Notes: generated by a model not told the origin, from the sequence alone. A DNA stretch of 64,000 bases from JAUYQR01 sp963822435 (GCA_963822435.1 CAWGHN010000001.1:372001-436000); one strand, 5' to 3'; numbered from the stretch's first letter, positions 1-9,205 are shown. Made by a program: numbers and translations.

Positions 1-174
1 CGCCGCCCAGCCGCCGCGAAACTTGAAGCTGCCGGTCAGTTGCAGCGATTCCGCCTTTATGAACACCCGACGACCGGCGATGCGGTCGAGAAGCGGCGCG
101 TTCAATAGCGGGGTGAGCCGCGCGTGGCCGCGAAGCCGCCGCGCCGCAGCCTCGATCCGGGTGATGTCGGTCAT
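1..174 (-). CDS. Threonine/serine dehydratase-like PLP enzyme (N-terminal part, cut by window edge)
   Basis: Only the first 58 residues lie in the window. They open MTDITRIEAA and contain the PLP-lysine motif of fold-type II dehydratases, SFKFRG at residues 49-54, with Lys51 the expected Schiff-base lysine. Family members (threonine dehydratase, threo-3-hydroxyaspartate ammonia-lyase, serine racemase) deaminate hydroxy-amino acids to 2-oxo acids; the exact substrate cannot be told from this fragment. The ATG overlaps the stop of the upstream hydrolase gene by 4 bases (ATGA), so it is the third gene of a tightly coupled operon. Confidence 0.8.
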   Translation of the reverse strand, partial: MTDITRIEAAARRLRGHARLTPLLNAPLLDRIAGRRVFIKAESLQLTGSFKFRGGWAA

Positions 175-989
175 GTCAGTGCCTGAAGGAAAGAGTGGAT
201 CGCAGATAGCGCCTGAGGTTCATCCAGAAATGGGATATGCGCCCGGCCCGGAACCTCGGCAAAGATCATGTCGGGGCGACGGCGGCGCATTTCGGCAGCC
301 GTGGCGGCGGTAAGAAGGTCGGAGTTTGCGCCGCGGATCAGGGCCAGCGGCAGGCCGGCCAGCGCATCGAACATCGGCCAGAGGGTGACGGGCGGGCCTT
401 CGAAGGCCTTGAGGAACGCCTCGCGCAGGGTGGGGTCGTAGCGCAGGCGCAGGCCGTCGGGGGTTTCGACGGACAGATTGTGCGCCTCTTGCAGCCAGCG
501 GTTCATCGGCACGCCGTCAAAGCCGGGGCTGCGGGCAAGGCGTTCGGCAAATCCTGCGTAGGTGCCGCCAGCGGGGTTGCGACCGATGTAGTCGACGATC
601 CGGGTCAGCCCGGCCTGCCCGATTTCGGGGCCGACGTCGTTCAGGCAAAGGCCCAGCACCCGGTCGCGCGCCACCGCGCCAAGGACCATGCCGATCAACC
701 CGCCGCGCGAGGTGCCGAGGATCGCCGCGCGGGCGACGCCGAGGTGGTCGAGAAGCGCCACGGCGTCCCGTCCCTCGCGTTGGACAGTGTAGGTTTCGGG
801 CCCGGACCAGTCGCTGTCGCCGCGTCCCCGGTAATCCATCCGGATCAGTCGGAGCGGCGGCAGATGCGGCACGAGATAGTCGAAATCGGCCATTGTCCGC
901 GTCAGGCCGGCAAGGCACAGAAGCGGCACGCCTTCGCCTTCGTCGCGGTAGGCGATCCGGGTGCCATCGTCTGCAATGAAGCTGGTCAT
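171..989 (-). CDS. Alpha/beta hydrolase
   Basis: This is a 272-residue cytoplasmic alpha/beta-hydrolase-fold protein. The nucleophile elbow is GTSRGG with Ser94, the likely acid is Asp224 (ANSD) and the catalytic His is His251 (GRAHIPFLDEP). The sequence resembles the 3-oxoadipate enol-lactonase and fluoroacetate dehalogenase branch, but the Ser nucleophile argues for an esterase or lactonase rather than a haloalkane dehalogenase, which uses Asp. Both ends overlap neighbours by ATGA: its start overlaps the haloacid dehalogenase stop and its stop overlaps the PLP enzyme start. The substrate is unknown. Confidence 0.85.
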   Translation of the reverse strand: MTSFIADDGTRIAYRDEGEGVPLLCLAGLTRTMADFDYLVPHLPPLRLIRMDYRGRGDSDWSGPETYTVQREGRDAVALLDHLGVARAAILGTSRGGLIGMVLGAVARDRVLGLCLNDVGPEIGQAGLTRIVDYIGRNPAGGTYAGFAERLARSPGFDGVPMNRWLQEAHNLSVETPDGLRLRYDPTLREAFLKAFEGPPVTLWPMFDALAGLPLALIRGANSDLLTAATAAEMRRRRPDMIFAEVPGRAHIPFLDEPQALSAIHSFLQALT

Positions 990-1660
990 GCGATCACCGA
1001 CAGCCGCGCAAGATCGGGGATGATGTGGTTCGGCCCGTGCGGCAGGCGGTCCATCGGGGCCGCGTCGCGGTTGACCCAGACCGTGGCAAAGCCGAACCGC
1101 GCGGCGCCCGCCACGTCCCAGCCGTTCGACGACACGAACAGCACCTTGTCGCGGGTGACCGCCATCCGCTGCTCGACGAGCGCATAGACCTGGGGGCTAG
1201 GCTTGTAGACGCCCGCCTCTTCGACCGAGATCACGGCGTCGAACCGGTTTTGCAGCGCGTTCGCCGCCAAGGCGGATTGCAGCATGGCAGGCGTGCCGTT
1301 CGACAGCAGGGCGAGGCGGAAGCCCCGGTCCTTCAGCGTGGCAAGCACGTGGGCCACTTCGGGAAAGGACGGCAGCCGGTCGTAAAGCGCAAGGAGGCGG
1401 CCCCGCAGCGCGCGGTCGTTCAAGCCAAGGGCCTCGAACGTCCAGTCCAGCGCCTCGGCCGTCACCTCGGCGAAGTCGGCGTGCGCACCGAGGAGGGTGC
1501 GCAGCCAACTGTATTCTAGCTGCTTGCGTCGCCATGTCGCGGCGAGGGCAGCCCAGTCGGCCACCAGCGGCCCCGCCTCGGCCGAGGCGTGCCGGACGGC
1601 GCCGGCCACGTCGAACACGGTGCCATAGGCATCAAAGACCACGATCTTGCGGCTGGGCAT
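986..1660 (-). CDS. Haloacid dehalogenase, type II
   Basis: A 224-residue HAD-superfamily protein of the L-2-haloacid dehalogenase group, which hydrolyses L-2-haloalkanoates to D-2-hydroxy acids through an aspartyl ester. Landmarks sit where they do in characterised L-DEX enzymes: Asp10 and Thr14 in FDAYGT, Ser120-Asn121 (LLSNGTP), Lys153 and Tyr159 (YKPSPQVY), and Ser178-Asn179 with Asp182 in SSNGWD. Longer in-frame starts exist, but the ATG at 1660 has a GGAG-type ribosome site and begins exactly at the conserved MPSRKIVVFD. First gene of the three-gene overlapping operon. Many such proteins are annotated dehalogenases without proof of a halogenated substrate. Confidence 0.88.
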   Translation of the reverse strand: MPSRKIVVFDAYGTVFDVAGAVRHASAEAGPLVADWAALAATWRRKQLEYSWLRTLLGAHADFAEVTAEALDWTFEALGLNDRALRGRLLALYDRLPSFPEVAHVLATLKDRGFRLALLSNGTPAMLQSALAANALQNRFDAVISVEEAGVYKPSPQVYALVEQRMAVTRDKVLFVSSNGWDVAGAARFGFATVWVNRDAAPMDRLPHGPNHIIPDLARLSVIA

Positions 1661-1791
1661 GGACTTTTGCTCCCTGCGGGTTGGCGCACCGTGGCACGGG
1701 CACGCCACCGGCTGCAAGGCATAGGCAATCCAATGCTTGTGGCGGGCGCGGGCTGGCTTTAGATCACGGGCGCGGTGCAGGGGACAGCAAG

Positions 1792-3576
1792 ATGGCAGAT
1801 ACCAGCGGAAACATCGAGGACCGGCCCCGTTCGAAAGAGGTGGGTGCCCTGCGCGGCCTGCTTCCATTCATGCGGCCCTACCGCGGCATCACGGTTCTTG
1901 CAGCCCTTGCGCTGACCCTGACCGCAGGTGTCAGCCTGATCCTGCCGCTGGCCGTGCGCCGGGTGGTTGACGGGTTCAATTCGGGCGATGCAGCCCTTCT
2001 GGACCAGTATTTCGCCGCGGCGCTTGGCATCGCGGCGCTCCTCGCCTTTGGCACGGGGCTTCGCTATTACCTTGTCACCCGGCTGGGCGAGCGGGTGGTG
2101 GCGGATATTCGCCGCGCGCTTTTTGATCGCGTGCTGGGCATGTCGCCCGCGTTCTTCGAACGCATCATGACCGGCGAAGTGCTGAGCCGGATCACCACGG
2201 ACACCACGCTGATCCTGTCGGTGATCGGGTCGTCGGTTTCGGTCGCGTTGCGCAATGTGCTGATGCTGCTGGGCGGGCTGGTCTTGTTGTTCCTGACCTC
2301 GGCCAAGCTGACGGGGCTGGTGCTGCTGATCGTGCCGGCCATCGTCGTGCCGATCATCGTGCTGGGCCGCAAGCTGCGGCGGCTGTCGAAGGAAAACCAG
2401 GACTGGATCGCCTCGTCCTCGGGTTCCGCCTCCGAGGCGCTGTCGTCGGTACAGACGGTGCAGGCCTTCACCCACGAAACCCAGACGCGCAGTGCCTTTG
2501 CCGATGTGACCGAGAAATCCTTTCTGTCGGCCAAGACCCGGATCGGAACGCGGGCCGTGATGACGGTGATCGTGATCTTCCTGACCTTCACCGGCATTGT
2601 CGGCGTCTTGTGGATCGGCGCGCGGGATGTGCGGGCCGATGTGATGACGGTGGGCGAGCTGATCCAGTTCGTGATCTATGCGGTGATGGTGGCCGGAGCC
2701 GTGGGCGCGCTGTCGGAGATCTGGGGCGAGTTGCAGCGCGCGGCGGGTGCCACTGAACGGCTGGTGGAATTGCTTCACACCGACGATCCGGTGAAAGACC
2801 CGGTGGCGCCGGTTGCCCTGCCCCGCCCGGTGCAGGGGCGGATCGCGTTCGAGGACGTGACCTTCCGCTATCCGGCGCGGCCTGAAACTTCGGCCTTGAA
2901 CGGGATCAGTCTGGCGGTGAACCCCGGCGAGACGATTGCGCTGGTCGGTCCGTCGGGGGCTGGCAAGACCACGATCCTGCAACTGTTGATGCGGTTTTAC
3001 GACCCGCAGTCGGGGCAGATCACGCTGGACGGCATTCCCTTGACCACGATGACGCGCGCCGATTTCCGATCGGTGATCGCGCTGGTGCCGCAAGACCCGG
3101 TGATCTTTGCCACCTCGGCGCGCGAAAACATCCGCTTCGGGCGGCCCGGTGCGACAGATGCGGAAGTTGAGGCAGCCGCGCGTGCGGCGGCGGCGCATGA
3201 TTTTCTGGCCGCCCTGCCGCAGGGCTATGACAGCTATCTGGGCGAACGCGGCGTGATGCTGTCGGGCGGGCAGAAGCAGCGCGTGGCGATTGCGCGGGCC
3301 ATCCTGCGGGATGCCAAGATCCTGCTTCTGGACGAGGCGACATCGGCGCTGGACGCCGAAAGCGAGCGTGCGGTGCAGGCGGCGGTGGAGCGGTTGAGCG
3401 AGGGGCGCACCACGCTGGTCGTGGCGCACCGGCTGGCCACGGTAAAGCGCGCCGACCGGATCGTGGTGTTCGACCACGGGCAGATTGCGGCCATCGGCAC
3501 GCATGACGCGCTGGTGGCGGAAGGCGGGCTTTACGCGCGGCTGGCGCGGTTGCAGTTCACCGACGGCACGGTCTGA
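1792..3576 (+). CDS. ABC exporter, fused permease and ATPase (MsbA-like)
   Basis: A 594-residue half-transporter: an N-terminal six-helix exporter domain (roughly residues 20-320) followed by an ATPase domain. The ATPase has Walker A GPSGAGKTT (386-394), the signature LSGGQ (490-494), Walker B ending Asp514-Glu515 and an H-loop in VAHRL. It probably works as a homodimer in the inner membrane and exports a lipid or hydrophobic compound; the substrate cannot be read from sequence. I start it at the ATG at 1792, which follows a divergent promoter gap to the dehalogenase operon; longer in-frame extension is just a shadow of that operon. Confidence 0.9.
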   Translation: MADTSGNIEDRPRSKEVGALRGLLPFMRPYRGITVLAALALTLTAGVSLILPLAVRRVVDGFNSGDAALLDQYFAAALGIAALLAFGTGLRYYLVTRLGERVVADIRRALFDRVLGMSPAFFERIMTGEVLSRITTDTTLILSVIGSSVSVALRNVLMLLGGLVLLFLTSAKLTGLVLLIVPAIVVPIIVLGRKLRRLSKENQDWIASSSGSASEALSSVQTVQAFTHETQTRSAFADVTEKSFLSAKTRIGTRAVMTVIVIFLTFTGIVGVLWIGARDVRADVMTVGELIQFVIYAVMVAGAVGALSEIWGELQRAAGATERLVELLHTDDPVKDPVAPVALPRPVQGRIAFEDVTFRYPARPETSALNGISLAVNPGETIALVGPSGAGKTTILQLLMRFYDPQSGQITLDGIPLTTMTRADFRSVIALVPQDPVIFATSARENIRFGRPGATDAEVEAAARAAAAHDFLAALPQGYDSYLGERGVMLSGGQKQRVAIARAILRDAKILLLDEATSALDAESERAVQAAVERLSEGRTTLVVAHRLATVKRADRIVVFDHGQIAAIGTHDALVAEGGLYARLARLQFTDGTV

Positions 3577-3677
3577 CGTCACGGCGCCTGCGACAAACTG
3601 GCTTGGCAAAGCTGGCCTTAATGCCCATCTTCGCCTGAAGTCCGCACCAAAAGCGGGCACGCCAGGGGAGGAACGGA

Positions 3678-5567
3678 ATGAACGCTTTCGCAAATCGGAG
3701 CGATCTGCAGGCCATTGAAGCGGAAATGGCGTGGCCTGACCGTGGCCTGGCCCGCTCGATGTACGAATTCCTGACCCGCGCCCGCGATGCCCACGGCGCA
3801 CGGCCTGCGATCAGCTTTCAGCTTTTGTCCGGCCCCGGCAGCAAGGCTGAAACCGTTACCTGGGGCGAGTTGCACGGGCAGGTGACGCAGGCGGCGAACC
3901 TGTTCCGCCACCTCGGCGTCGGGGAAACCGATGTCGTGGCCTACATCATGCCGAACGCGCTGGAGACGGCGATCACCCTTTTGGGCGGCGCGGTGGCGGG
4001 GATCGTGAACCCGATCAACCCGCTGCTTGAGGCCAACCAGATCAGCGCCATCCTGCGCGAGACCAACGCCAAAGTGGTGGTCACGCTGAAGGCGTTTCCA
4101 AAGACCGACCTGCCGCAGAAGGTGGCCGAGGCGGTGAAGTTCGCACCAGGCGTCAAGACCGTGCTGGAGGTGGACCTGTGCCGCTATCTGTCGGGGGTAA
4201 AGCGCTACATCGTGCCGCTGATCCGCCCCAAGAACCCCGTCACCCACACCGCCGACGTGCGGGATTTCCGCACCGAGATGGCGCGGCACCGGGCTGACCG
4301 GCTGGATTTCACCGACACCACGCAAGACCGCGTGGCCGCCTACTTCCACACCGGCGGCACCACGGGGATGCCGAAGGTCGCGCAGCACAAGGTGTCGGGC
4401 ATGATCTACAACGGCTGGATCGGATCGCGGCTGTTGTTTCGGGAAACCGACACGGTGCTGTGTCCGTTGCCGTTGTTCCACGTTCTGGCGGCCTATCCGG
4501 TGATGATGTCGATGATCGCGGCAGGCGCGCATGTGGTGTTTCCCACACCGCAAGGCTACCGGGGCGAAGGGGTGATGGACAACCTTTGGAAGCTGATCGA
4601 ACGCTGGAAGGTAACGTATCTGATCACGGTGCCGACCGCGTTGTCTGCGCTGATGCAGCGGCCGATCAATGCGGATGTCTCGACCTTGAGGAACGCGATT
4701 TCGGGGTCTGCGCCCTTGCCGATCGAGCTGTTCAACCGGTTTGAAAAGGCCACTGGTGTGCAGATCATCGAAGGTTACGGGTTGACCGAATGCACCTGCC
4801 TTGTGTCGATCAACCCGCCGGGCGGCACCAAGAAGATCGGCTCGGTTGGCCTGCCCTTTCCTTACACGCATGTGCGTATCCTGACCTCGCAGGGTGCCAT
4901 CGGCCTGCGCGAATGTGCGGTGGACGAGGTGGGCGAGATCTGCGTGTCGAACCCCGGGGTCTACGAGGGGTCGACCTATACCGAAGCCGACAAGAACCGC
5001 GAACTCTTTGCGGAAGGGAGGTTTCTGAAGACCGGCGACCTTGGCCGGATCGATGCGGACGGGTATCTGTTCATCACTGGCCGCGCCAAGGACCTGATCA
5101 TCCGGGGCGGCCACAACATCGACCCCGCGATCATCGAAGAGGCGCTGATGGGGCATGAAGCGGTGGCCTTCGTCGGTGCGATCGGCCAGCCCGATGCCCA
5201 CGCAGGCGAGATTCCGGCGGCCTATACAGAGCTGGTCAGCGGGGCCACGGCCACCGTCGAGGAGTTGCTGGCCTATGCCACGCGCCACATTGCCGAACGC
5301 GCCGCGCAGCCGAAATACATCGAGATCATGGCCGAACTGCCGAAAACCGCTGTCGGCAAGGTGTTCAAGCCTGACCTGCGCAAAAGCGCGATCACCCGGG
5401 TCTACGATGCGACCTTGGCCGAAGCCGGGCTTACGGCAAAGGTGTCGGGCGTGGTGGAGGACAAGAAACGTGGATTGGTTGCCAAGCTGACGAAACTTGG
5501 TCCGGTCGACGATGCCGATATCTCGCGCCTGCTGGGCCAGTTCAACACCCCGTGGGAGTGGAACTGA
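3678..5567 (+). CDS. Acyl-CoA synthetase (AMP-binding, FadD-like)
   Basis: A 629-residue ATP-dependent acyl-CoA ligase of the ANL superfamily. The AMP-binding loop is FHTGGTTGMPK at 223-233; the adenylate motifs EGYGLTE and TGDLGRID follow, and the C-terminal catalytic lysine is Lys561 in the AVGKVFKP segment. The family activates fatty or other carboxylic acids to CoA thioesters via acyl-AMP. A strong AGGGGAGG ribosome site precedes the ATG. It is transcribed in the same direction as the ABC exporter about 100 bases upstream and may share its transcript. Chain-length preference is unknown. Confidence 0.9.
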   Translation: MNAFANRSDLQAIEAEMAWPDRGLARSMYEFLTRARDAHGARPAISFQLLSGPGSKAETVTWGELHGQVTQAANLFRHLGVGETDVVAYIMPNALETAITLLGGAVAGIVNPINPLLEANQISAILRETNAKVVVTLKAFPKTDLPQKVAEAVKFAPGVKTVLEVDLCRYLSGVKRYIVPLIRPKNPVTHTADVRDFRTEMARHRADRLDFTDTTQDRVAAYFHTGGTTGMPKVAQHKVSGMIYNGWIGSRLLFRETDTVLCPLPLFHVLAAYPVMMSMIAAGAHVVFPTPQGYRGEGVMDNLWKLIERWKVTYLITVPTALSALMQRPINADVSTLRNAISGSAPLPIELFNRFEKATGVQIIEGYGLTECTCLVSINPPGGTKKIGSVGLPFPYTHVRILTSQGAIGLRECAVDEVGEICVSNPGVYEGSTYTEADKNRELFAEGRFLKTGDLGRIDADGYLFITGRAKDLIIRGGHNIDPAIIEEALMGHEAVAFVGAIGQPDAHAGEIPAAYTELVSGATATVEELLAYATRHIAERAAQPKYIEIMAELPKTAVGKVFKPDLRKSAITRVYDATLAEAGLTAKVSGVVEDKKRGLVAKLTKLGPVDDADISRLLGQFNTPWEWN

Positions 5568-5651
5568 GCGACCGCCACCGCAAGTTTCATTTGCAGGAAT
5601 CGAGCCGGAGCGCGACAAGCGGTAAGATAACGCTTTCGTGAGGCCAAGGGC

Positions 5652-6173
5652 ATGTGGGATCGGATCGGGTTGGCGGTTGGGCTTATTGCAGGCTCTGCCG
5701 GGGTGGCTGCGGCACAGCAGTCGGAAGTGCTGTTTTCGCACAAACACTGGCAGGTTGAGATCGTCGGCTGGGATGACGGGTCACTGGGCTGCGTCGCGCA
5801 GGTGTCCGCGCCGGGAGAGAGCTTTTCGATCTGGACCTTTCCCGATGAAACCGTGCAGTTGCAGTTCTACTCGACCGCCTGGTCGTTCGATGAGGGCAGC
5901 ACTGCGGATCTTGAGGTGCAGATCGACCGCCGATCACCGTGGAACCTGACCAACGCCGAGCTTTACCAGAACTCCGTGCTGTTCACTCTGCCAGACGACA
6001 GCTCCGGCGTGAATTTCATCGTGGAGGTGGCGCAGGGCAACCGGCTTTTTCTGCGCGCGGATGACGGATCTGACGTGCAGGACTATTCGCTGTCGGGATC
6101 GCGCGCCTCGATCGACGCGCTGATCGACTGCGGCGAGGTCTTGTCTGGCAAGGCGGCCAATCCGTTCAAGTGA
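5652..6173 (+). CDS. Secreted hypothetical protein
   Basis: A 173-residue protein with a clear signal peptide (hydrophobic stretch ending GVAAAQQ near residue 22) and a mature part rich in aromatic and acidic residues with a beta-rich look. I do not recognise a domain; it weakly recalls periplasmic proteins of the invasion-associated locus B type, but no diagnostic motif is visible. It follows the acyl-CoA synthetase by about 85 bases on the same strand and is convergent with dtd, whose stop is 7 bases away. Confidence 0.6.
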   Translation: MWDRIGLAVGLIAGSAGVAAAQQSEVLFSHKHWQVEIVGWDDGSLGCVAQVSAPGESFSIWTFPDETVQLQFYSTAWSFDEGSTADLEVQIDRRSPWNLTNAELYQNSVLFTLPDDSSGVNFIVEVAQGNRLFLRADDGSDVQDYSLSGSRASIDALIDCGEVLSGKAANPFK

Positions 6174-6180
6174 CCGGGGT

Positions 6181-6624
6181 TCACAGGGTGTCGGTGTCCA
6201 TCCAGATCGTCACCGGGCCGTCGTTCACCAGGCGCACCGCCATGTCCGCCCCAAAGATACCGTTTGCGACCGGCACGCCTTCGGCGGCAAGCCGGGCGCT
6301 GAACGCGTTGTAAAGCCGTTTGCCTTCGGCCGGGTCAGCGGCGGTTGAGAACCCCGGCCGGTTGCCGCGCAGGTCGGCGGCAAGGGTGAACTGGCTGACC
6401 ACCAGCGCCGCCCCCGCGATATCGCGCACCGACAGGTTCATCCGGCCATCGCCGTCACGGAACACCCGCAGTTTGGCGATCTTGGCGGCCAGCCGCGCCG
6501 CTTCGGCCTCGGTATCGCCCTGCATGGCGCAGACGAGGATCAGGACACCCTGCCCGACCGCGCCCACCACCGTGCCATCGACCGAGACAGAGGCCTCGGT
6601 GACGCGCTGGACGACCGCTCTCAC
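6181..6624 (-). CDS. dtd: D-aminoacyl-tRNA deacylase
   Basis: At 147 residues this is normal length for DTD, which removes D-amino acids (and glycine mischarged on tRNA-Ala) from tRNA in the cytoplasm. The start reads MRAVVQRV as in the family, and both active-site signatures are present: SQFTL near residue 78 and the Gly-Pro motif (NDGPVT) near the C terminus. The start codon is GTG at 6624 and overlaps the stop of the upstream sugar-kinase gene by 4 bases (GTGA), which fixes the start and implies translational coupling. Confidence 0.95.
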   Translation of the reverse strand: MRAVVQRVTEASVSVDGTVVGAVGQGVLILVCAMQGDTEAEAARLAAKIAKLRVFRDGDGRMNLSVRDIAGAALVVSQFTLAADLRGNRPGFSTAADPAEGKRLYNAFSARLAAEGVPVANGIFGADMAVRLVNDGPVTIWMDTDTL

Positions 6625-7544
6625 AACTCGTGGGCCCAGGGCGGGTTTGCGCCGGGGCGGCTGACGGTGACGGCCGCCGCCCTGACGCCAAGCGACAGGG
6701 CCGCATCGAGCACACCGTCCGACACCGCCGCGATGCCAGCCTTGGTCAGCGCGTTCGCCTCGTGCAGGGCGGCCAGCGCGCCCGCGTTGAATGTATCGCC
6801 CGCCCCGACCGTATCGGCGACCTTGACCGGCACCGCTGCCACGAAACGGTCTTGCGTGGCGGTCACCGCACGGGCGCCCTTGGCGCCTTCGGTGATGAAC
6901 ACGATCCGCGGTCCGCGCGCGATGATGCTGCGCGCCAGCGTGGTCAGATCGCCTTTGCCTTCCAGCCAGTGCAGGTCTTCGTCCGACAGCTTGACGATAT
7001 CGGCACGCGCCACCATCCGTTCGATCCGCGCCCGGTAAGGCCCCTCGTGACCCGCGATGAAGCCGGGCCGGATGTTCGGGTCAATCATGGTGACGCGCGT
7101 GCCACATTCGCGGGCCTGCAACGCCTCGTAGGTGGCAGCAGCGGGTTCGTGAACGAGGCTGATGCCGCCAAGGAACAGCGTCTCAACCGTCGCCGGAAGG
7201 TCGGGCAACTGGTCGACGGCCAGCATCCGGCCTGCCGTAGCTTCATCGTAGAAGGCATAGGTCGCCTGTCCGTTCACCAGTTTGACAAAGGCGACCGTGG
7301 TCGGCCGCGCCGACCGCGCCAGCATCGAGGTGTCAACCTTTGATGCGGCCAACGTGTCGGCCAGTATCTCGCCCAGCATGTCGGTCGAGACGCCGGAAAA
7401 GAAGGCAGATGGCGCCCCGAGACGGCCAAGCGCGATGGCGGTGTTGAACACGGCGCCACCGGCGTAGGGGGCAAAGCAGGCCTCGCCCAGCGTCGAAGTG
7501 CGCGGCAGCATGTCGATCAGGGCTTCGCCACAGCTGAGAATCAT
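6621..7544 (-). CDS. PfkB-family carbohydrate kinase (fructokinase-like)
   Basis: A 307-residue ribokinase/PfkB sugar kinase. It has the N-terminal GEALIDM start, a di-glycine sugar-binding segment (YAGGAVFN), and the C-terminal PfkB signature with the anion hole and catalytic Asp in DTVGAGDTF. It most resembles bacterial fructokinases (ATP plus fructose to fructose-6-phosphate), but the sugar is not certain. The ATG at 7544 is preceded by GGAGG; an apparent 5' extension is opposite-strand noise from purC. It overlaps dtd by 4 bases. Confidence 0.85.
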   Translation of the reverse strand: MILSCGEALIDMLPRTSTLGEACFAPYAGGAVFNTAIALGRLGAPSAFFSGVSTDMLGEILADTLAASKVDTSMLARSARPTTVAFVKLVNGQATYAFYDEATAGRMLAVDQLPDLPATVETLFLGGISLVHEPAAATYEALQARECGTRVTMIDPNIRPGFIAGHEGPYRARIERMVARADIVKLSDEDLHWLEGKGDLTTLARSIIARGPRIVFITEGAKGARAVTATQDRFVAAVPVKVADTVGAGDTFNAGALAALHEANALTKAGIAAVSDGVLDAALSLGVRAAAVTVSRPGANPPWAHEL

Positions 7545-7618
7545 ATCGGCCTCCTTGGTGTTGCGGTTGTTAAAGCACGGCGTCGCGCTTGCGCAAACAC
7601 CGAGCCGTGGCAGCCGCC

Positions 7619-8587
7619 TCAGGTCGCGAAAAAGCCGGCAAGATTGGCCCGAACCCGGTCCAGCGGGGTGGCGCCGCTGGTGTCGGGAACGAAGGCCTCG
7701 CCGGTGATCGCCTCGAACGCGTTGATGTAGACCTGCGCGGTCCTGGCGATCATCTCGGCGGGGATGTCGGGCACCGGTTGGGTGTAGGGGTCGCAGCGTG
7801 CCGCAACCCAAGACCGGATCACATCCTTGTCGAAGCTGGGTGGCCGCGTCCCGTCGCGGAACGCCGCCTCGTAGCCCGACGCAATCCAGTAGCGGCTGGA
7901 ATCGGGGGTGTGAATTTCGTCGGCCAGCAGGATGCGACCGTCGGCATCGGTGCCAAATTCGTATTTCGTGTCGACCAGGATCAGACCACGCTCCGCAGCC
8001 ATCGCCGCCCCGCGCGCGAAGAGCGCCAGCGCACGCGCGGAAACCTCGTCCCATTGCGCCGAGGTCAGCAGCCCTTGAGAGATGATCTCGTCCGCCGTCA
8101 AAGGCTCGTCATGGCCACCATCGAAAGCCTTGGAGGTGGGCGTGATGATCGCGTGCGGCAGCTTTTCATTGGCGCGCAGACCGTCGGGCAACTGGTGCCC
8201 GTACATGCTGCGCGCCCCCTTGCGGTACTGCGTCAGGATCGATGTGGAGGTGGTGCCGGCCAGGTAGCCCCTGACCACGACCTCGACCGGCAGGATATCG
8301 ACCCGGCGGCCGAGGACGACGTTCGGATCGGGGTAGCTGACCACATGGTTCGGGCAGATGTCGGCCGTCTTGTCGAACCAGTAGCGCGCCAGTTGCGTCA
8401 GCACCTGCCCCTTCCAGGGGATCACCGCGAGGATCTGGTCGAAGGCCGAGATCCGGTCGCTGGAGATCAACAGTCGCGTGCCGTCGGCAAGGTCGTAGCA
8501 ATCGCGCACCTTGCCAAAATACGGGTTGGGCAGTTCCGCGATGCGGGCGTGCGGCAGCGTTCGGCTAAGGTCGATCGTCGACGTCAT
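7619..8587 (-). CDS. purC: Phosphoribosylaminoimidazole-succinocarboxamide synthase
   Basis: A 322-residue SAICAR synthetase, step 8 of de novo purine synthesis: ATP-dependent joining of CAIR and aspartate. Recognisable segments are GKVRDCYD (ATP loop), SSDRISAFD, VRGYLAGT and LVDTKYEFG. It is of the long yeast Ade1-like type rather than the roughly 240-residue bacterial type, which is not unusual in Rhodobacterales. It lies 74 bases upstream of the sugar kinase and dtd on the same strand and may share their transcript, though no functional link is obvious. Confidence 0.95.
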   Translation of the reverse strand: MTSTIDLSRTLPHARIAELPNPYFGKVRDCYDLADGTRLLISSDRISAFDQILAVIPWKGQVLTQLARYWFDKTADICPNHVVSYPDPNVVLGRRVDILPVEVVVRGYLAGTTSTSILTQYRKGARSMYGHQLPDGLRANEKLPHAIITPTSKAFDGGHDEPLTADEIISQGLLTSAQWDEVSARALALFARGAAMAAERGLILVDTKYEFGTDADGRILLADEIHTPDSSRYWIASGYEAAFRDGTRPPSFDKDVIRSWVAARCDPYTQPVPDIPAEMIARTAQVYINAFEAITGEAFVPDTSGATPLDRVRANLAGFFAT

Positions 8588-8637
8588 CTGGCGGCTCCGG
8601 CAGGATGCCCGCCTTCTTCGCCGTCAGGCCCCTGATG

Positions 8638-8934
8638 TCAAGCCGGGCAGTTCAGCGAACCGCGCATTTCGCCGCTGTCACCTTGCAGCGTCGCGTCGCG
8701 GAGCGTGCAGCCGGTGACTTCGGGGATCAGGTCGATCATCGTGGCGCGGATTGCCTGGTGTTCGCCGCGCGCGGCATAGCCGAGGCGGATCACCTCGACC
8801 CGTTCCGCCTTTTGCACGACGACATACTGCCGCCCATCCCGGCTGATTTCGGTGCGGGTTGCCCCAAAAAACTCTGGTGCCGGCGAGGCGCAGGCGGACA
8901 GGAGGAGGCAGAGGGGGAGGAAAAGGGCTTTCAT
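8638..8934 (-). CDS. Small putative lipoprotein
   Basis: A 98-residue protein with a lipoprotein signal peptide (MKALFLPLCLLLSAC, lipidated Cys15) and a mature part of about 80 residues carrying two further Cys near the C terminus, possibly a disulfide. No recognised family. The ATG at 8934 gives the most compact signal peptide; an alternative ATG lies 6 codons upstream. It sits 50 bases upstream of purC on the same strand, so it could be the first gene of that transcript. Confidence 0.65.
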   Translation of the reverse strand: MKALFLPLCLLLSACASPAPEFFGATRTEISRDGRQYVVVQKAERVEVIRLGYAARGEHQAIRATMIDLIPEVTGCTLRDATLQGDSGEMRGSLNCPA

Positions 8935-9061
8935 CGCATCAGTTTGGCCCATCGGGGTTAACAGCAGGTTAATGCCGGTGGGGAGCCCGATCGAGCCCGA
9001 CAGGGAACCCGATGGCCACGCGGGTGGTTGCTGAGGGGAACCGTTTTGAAAGGCTACCCAG

Positions 9062-9205
9062 ATGACCCGCCCCTTTGCCGTGCTGCCCCTGCTTGCGTTT
9101 CTTGCCATTGCCGCCTGCGAAACCGTTGAAGGTGCCGGCCGTGATCTTGAGGACGCCGGCGCAGCGATCACTGCGCAATCGCAGGAAACCCAAGCCGAGT
9201 ATTGA
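9062..9205 (+). CDS. Entericidin-like small lipoprotein
   Basis: A 47-residue ORF, too short for many gene callers: a hydrophobic leader, lipobox AIAAC with Cys19, then ETVEGAGRDLEDAGAAI, which closely matches the EcnA/EcnB entericidin pattern (C-NTV-GAG-D). Entericidins are tiny outer-membrane lipoproteins tied to stationary-phase lysis or envelope stress in enterobacteria; in alphaproteobacteria their role is unclear. No paired entericidin lies beside it, only an unrelated small lipoprotein downstream. Confidence 0.7.
   Translation: MTRPFAVLPLLAFLAIAACETVEGAGRDLEDAGAAITAQSQETQAEY

Noticed and set aside
1759..3801. 680-codon minus-strand frame opposite the ABC exporter
   Set aside because: Shadow of the exporter, biased composition and no start context.
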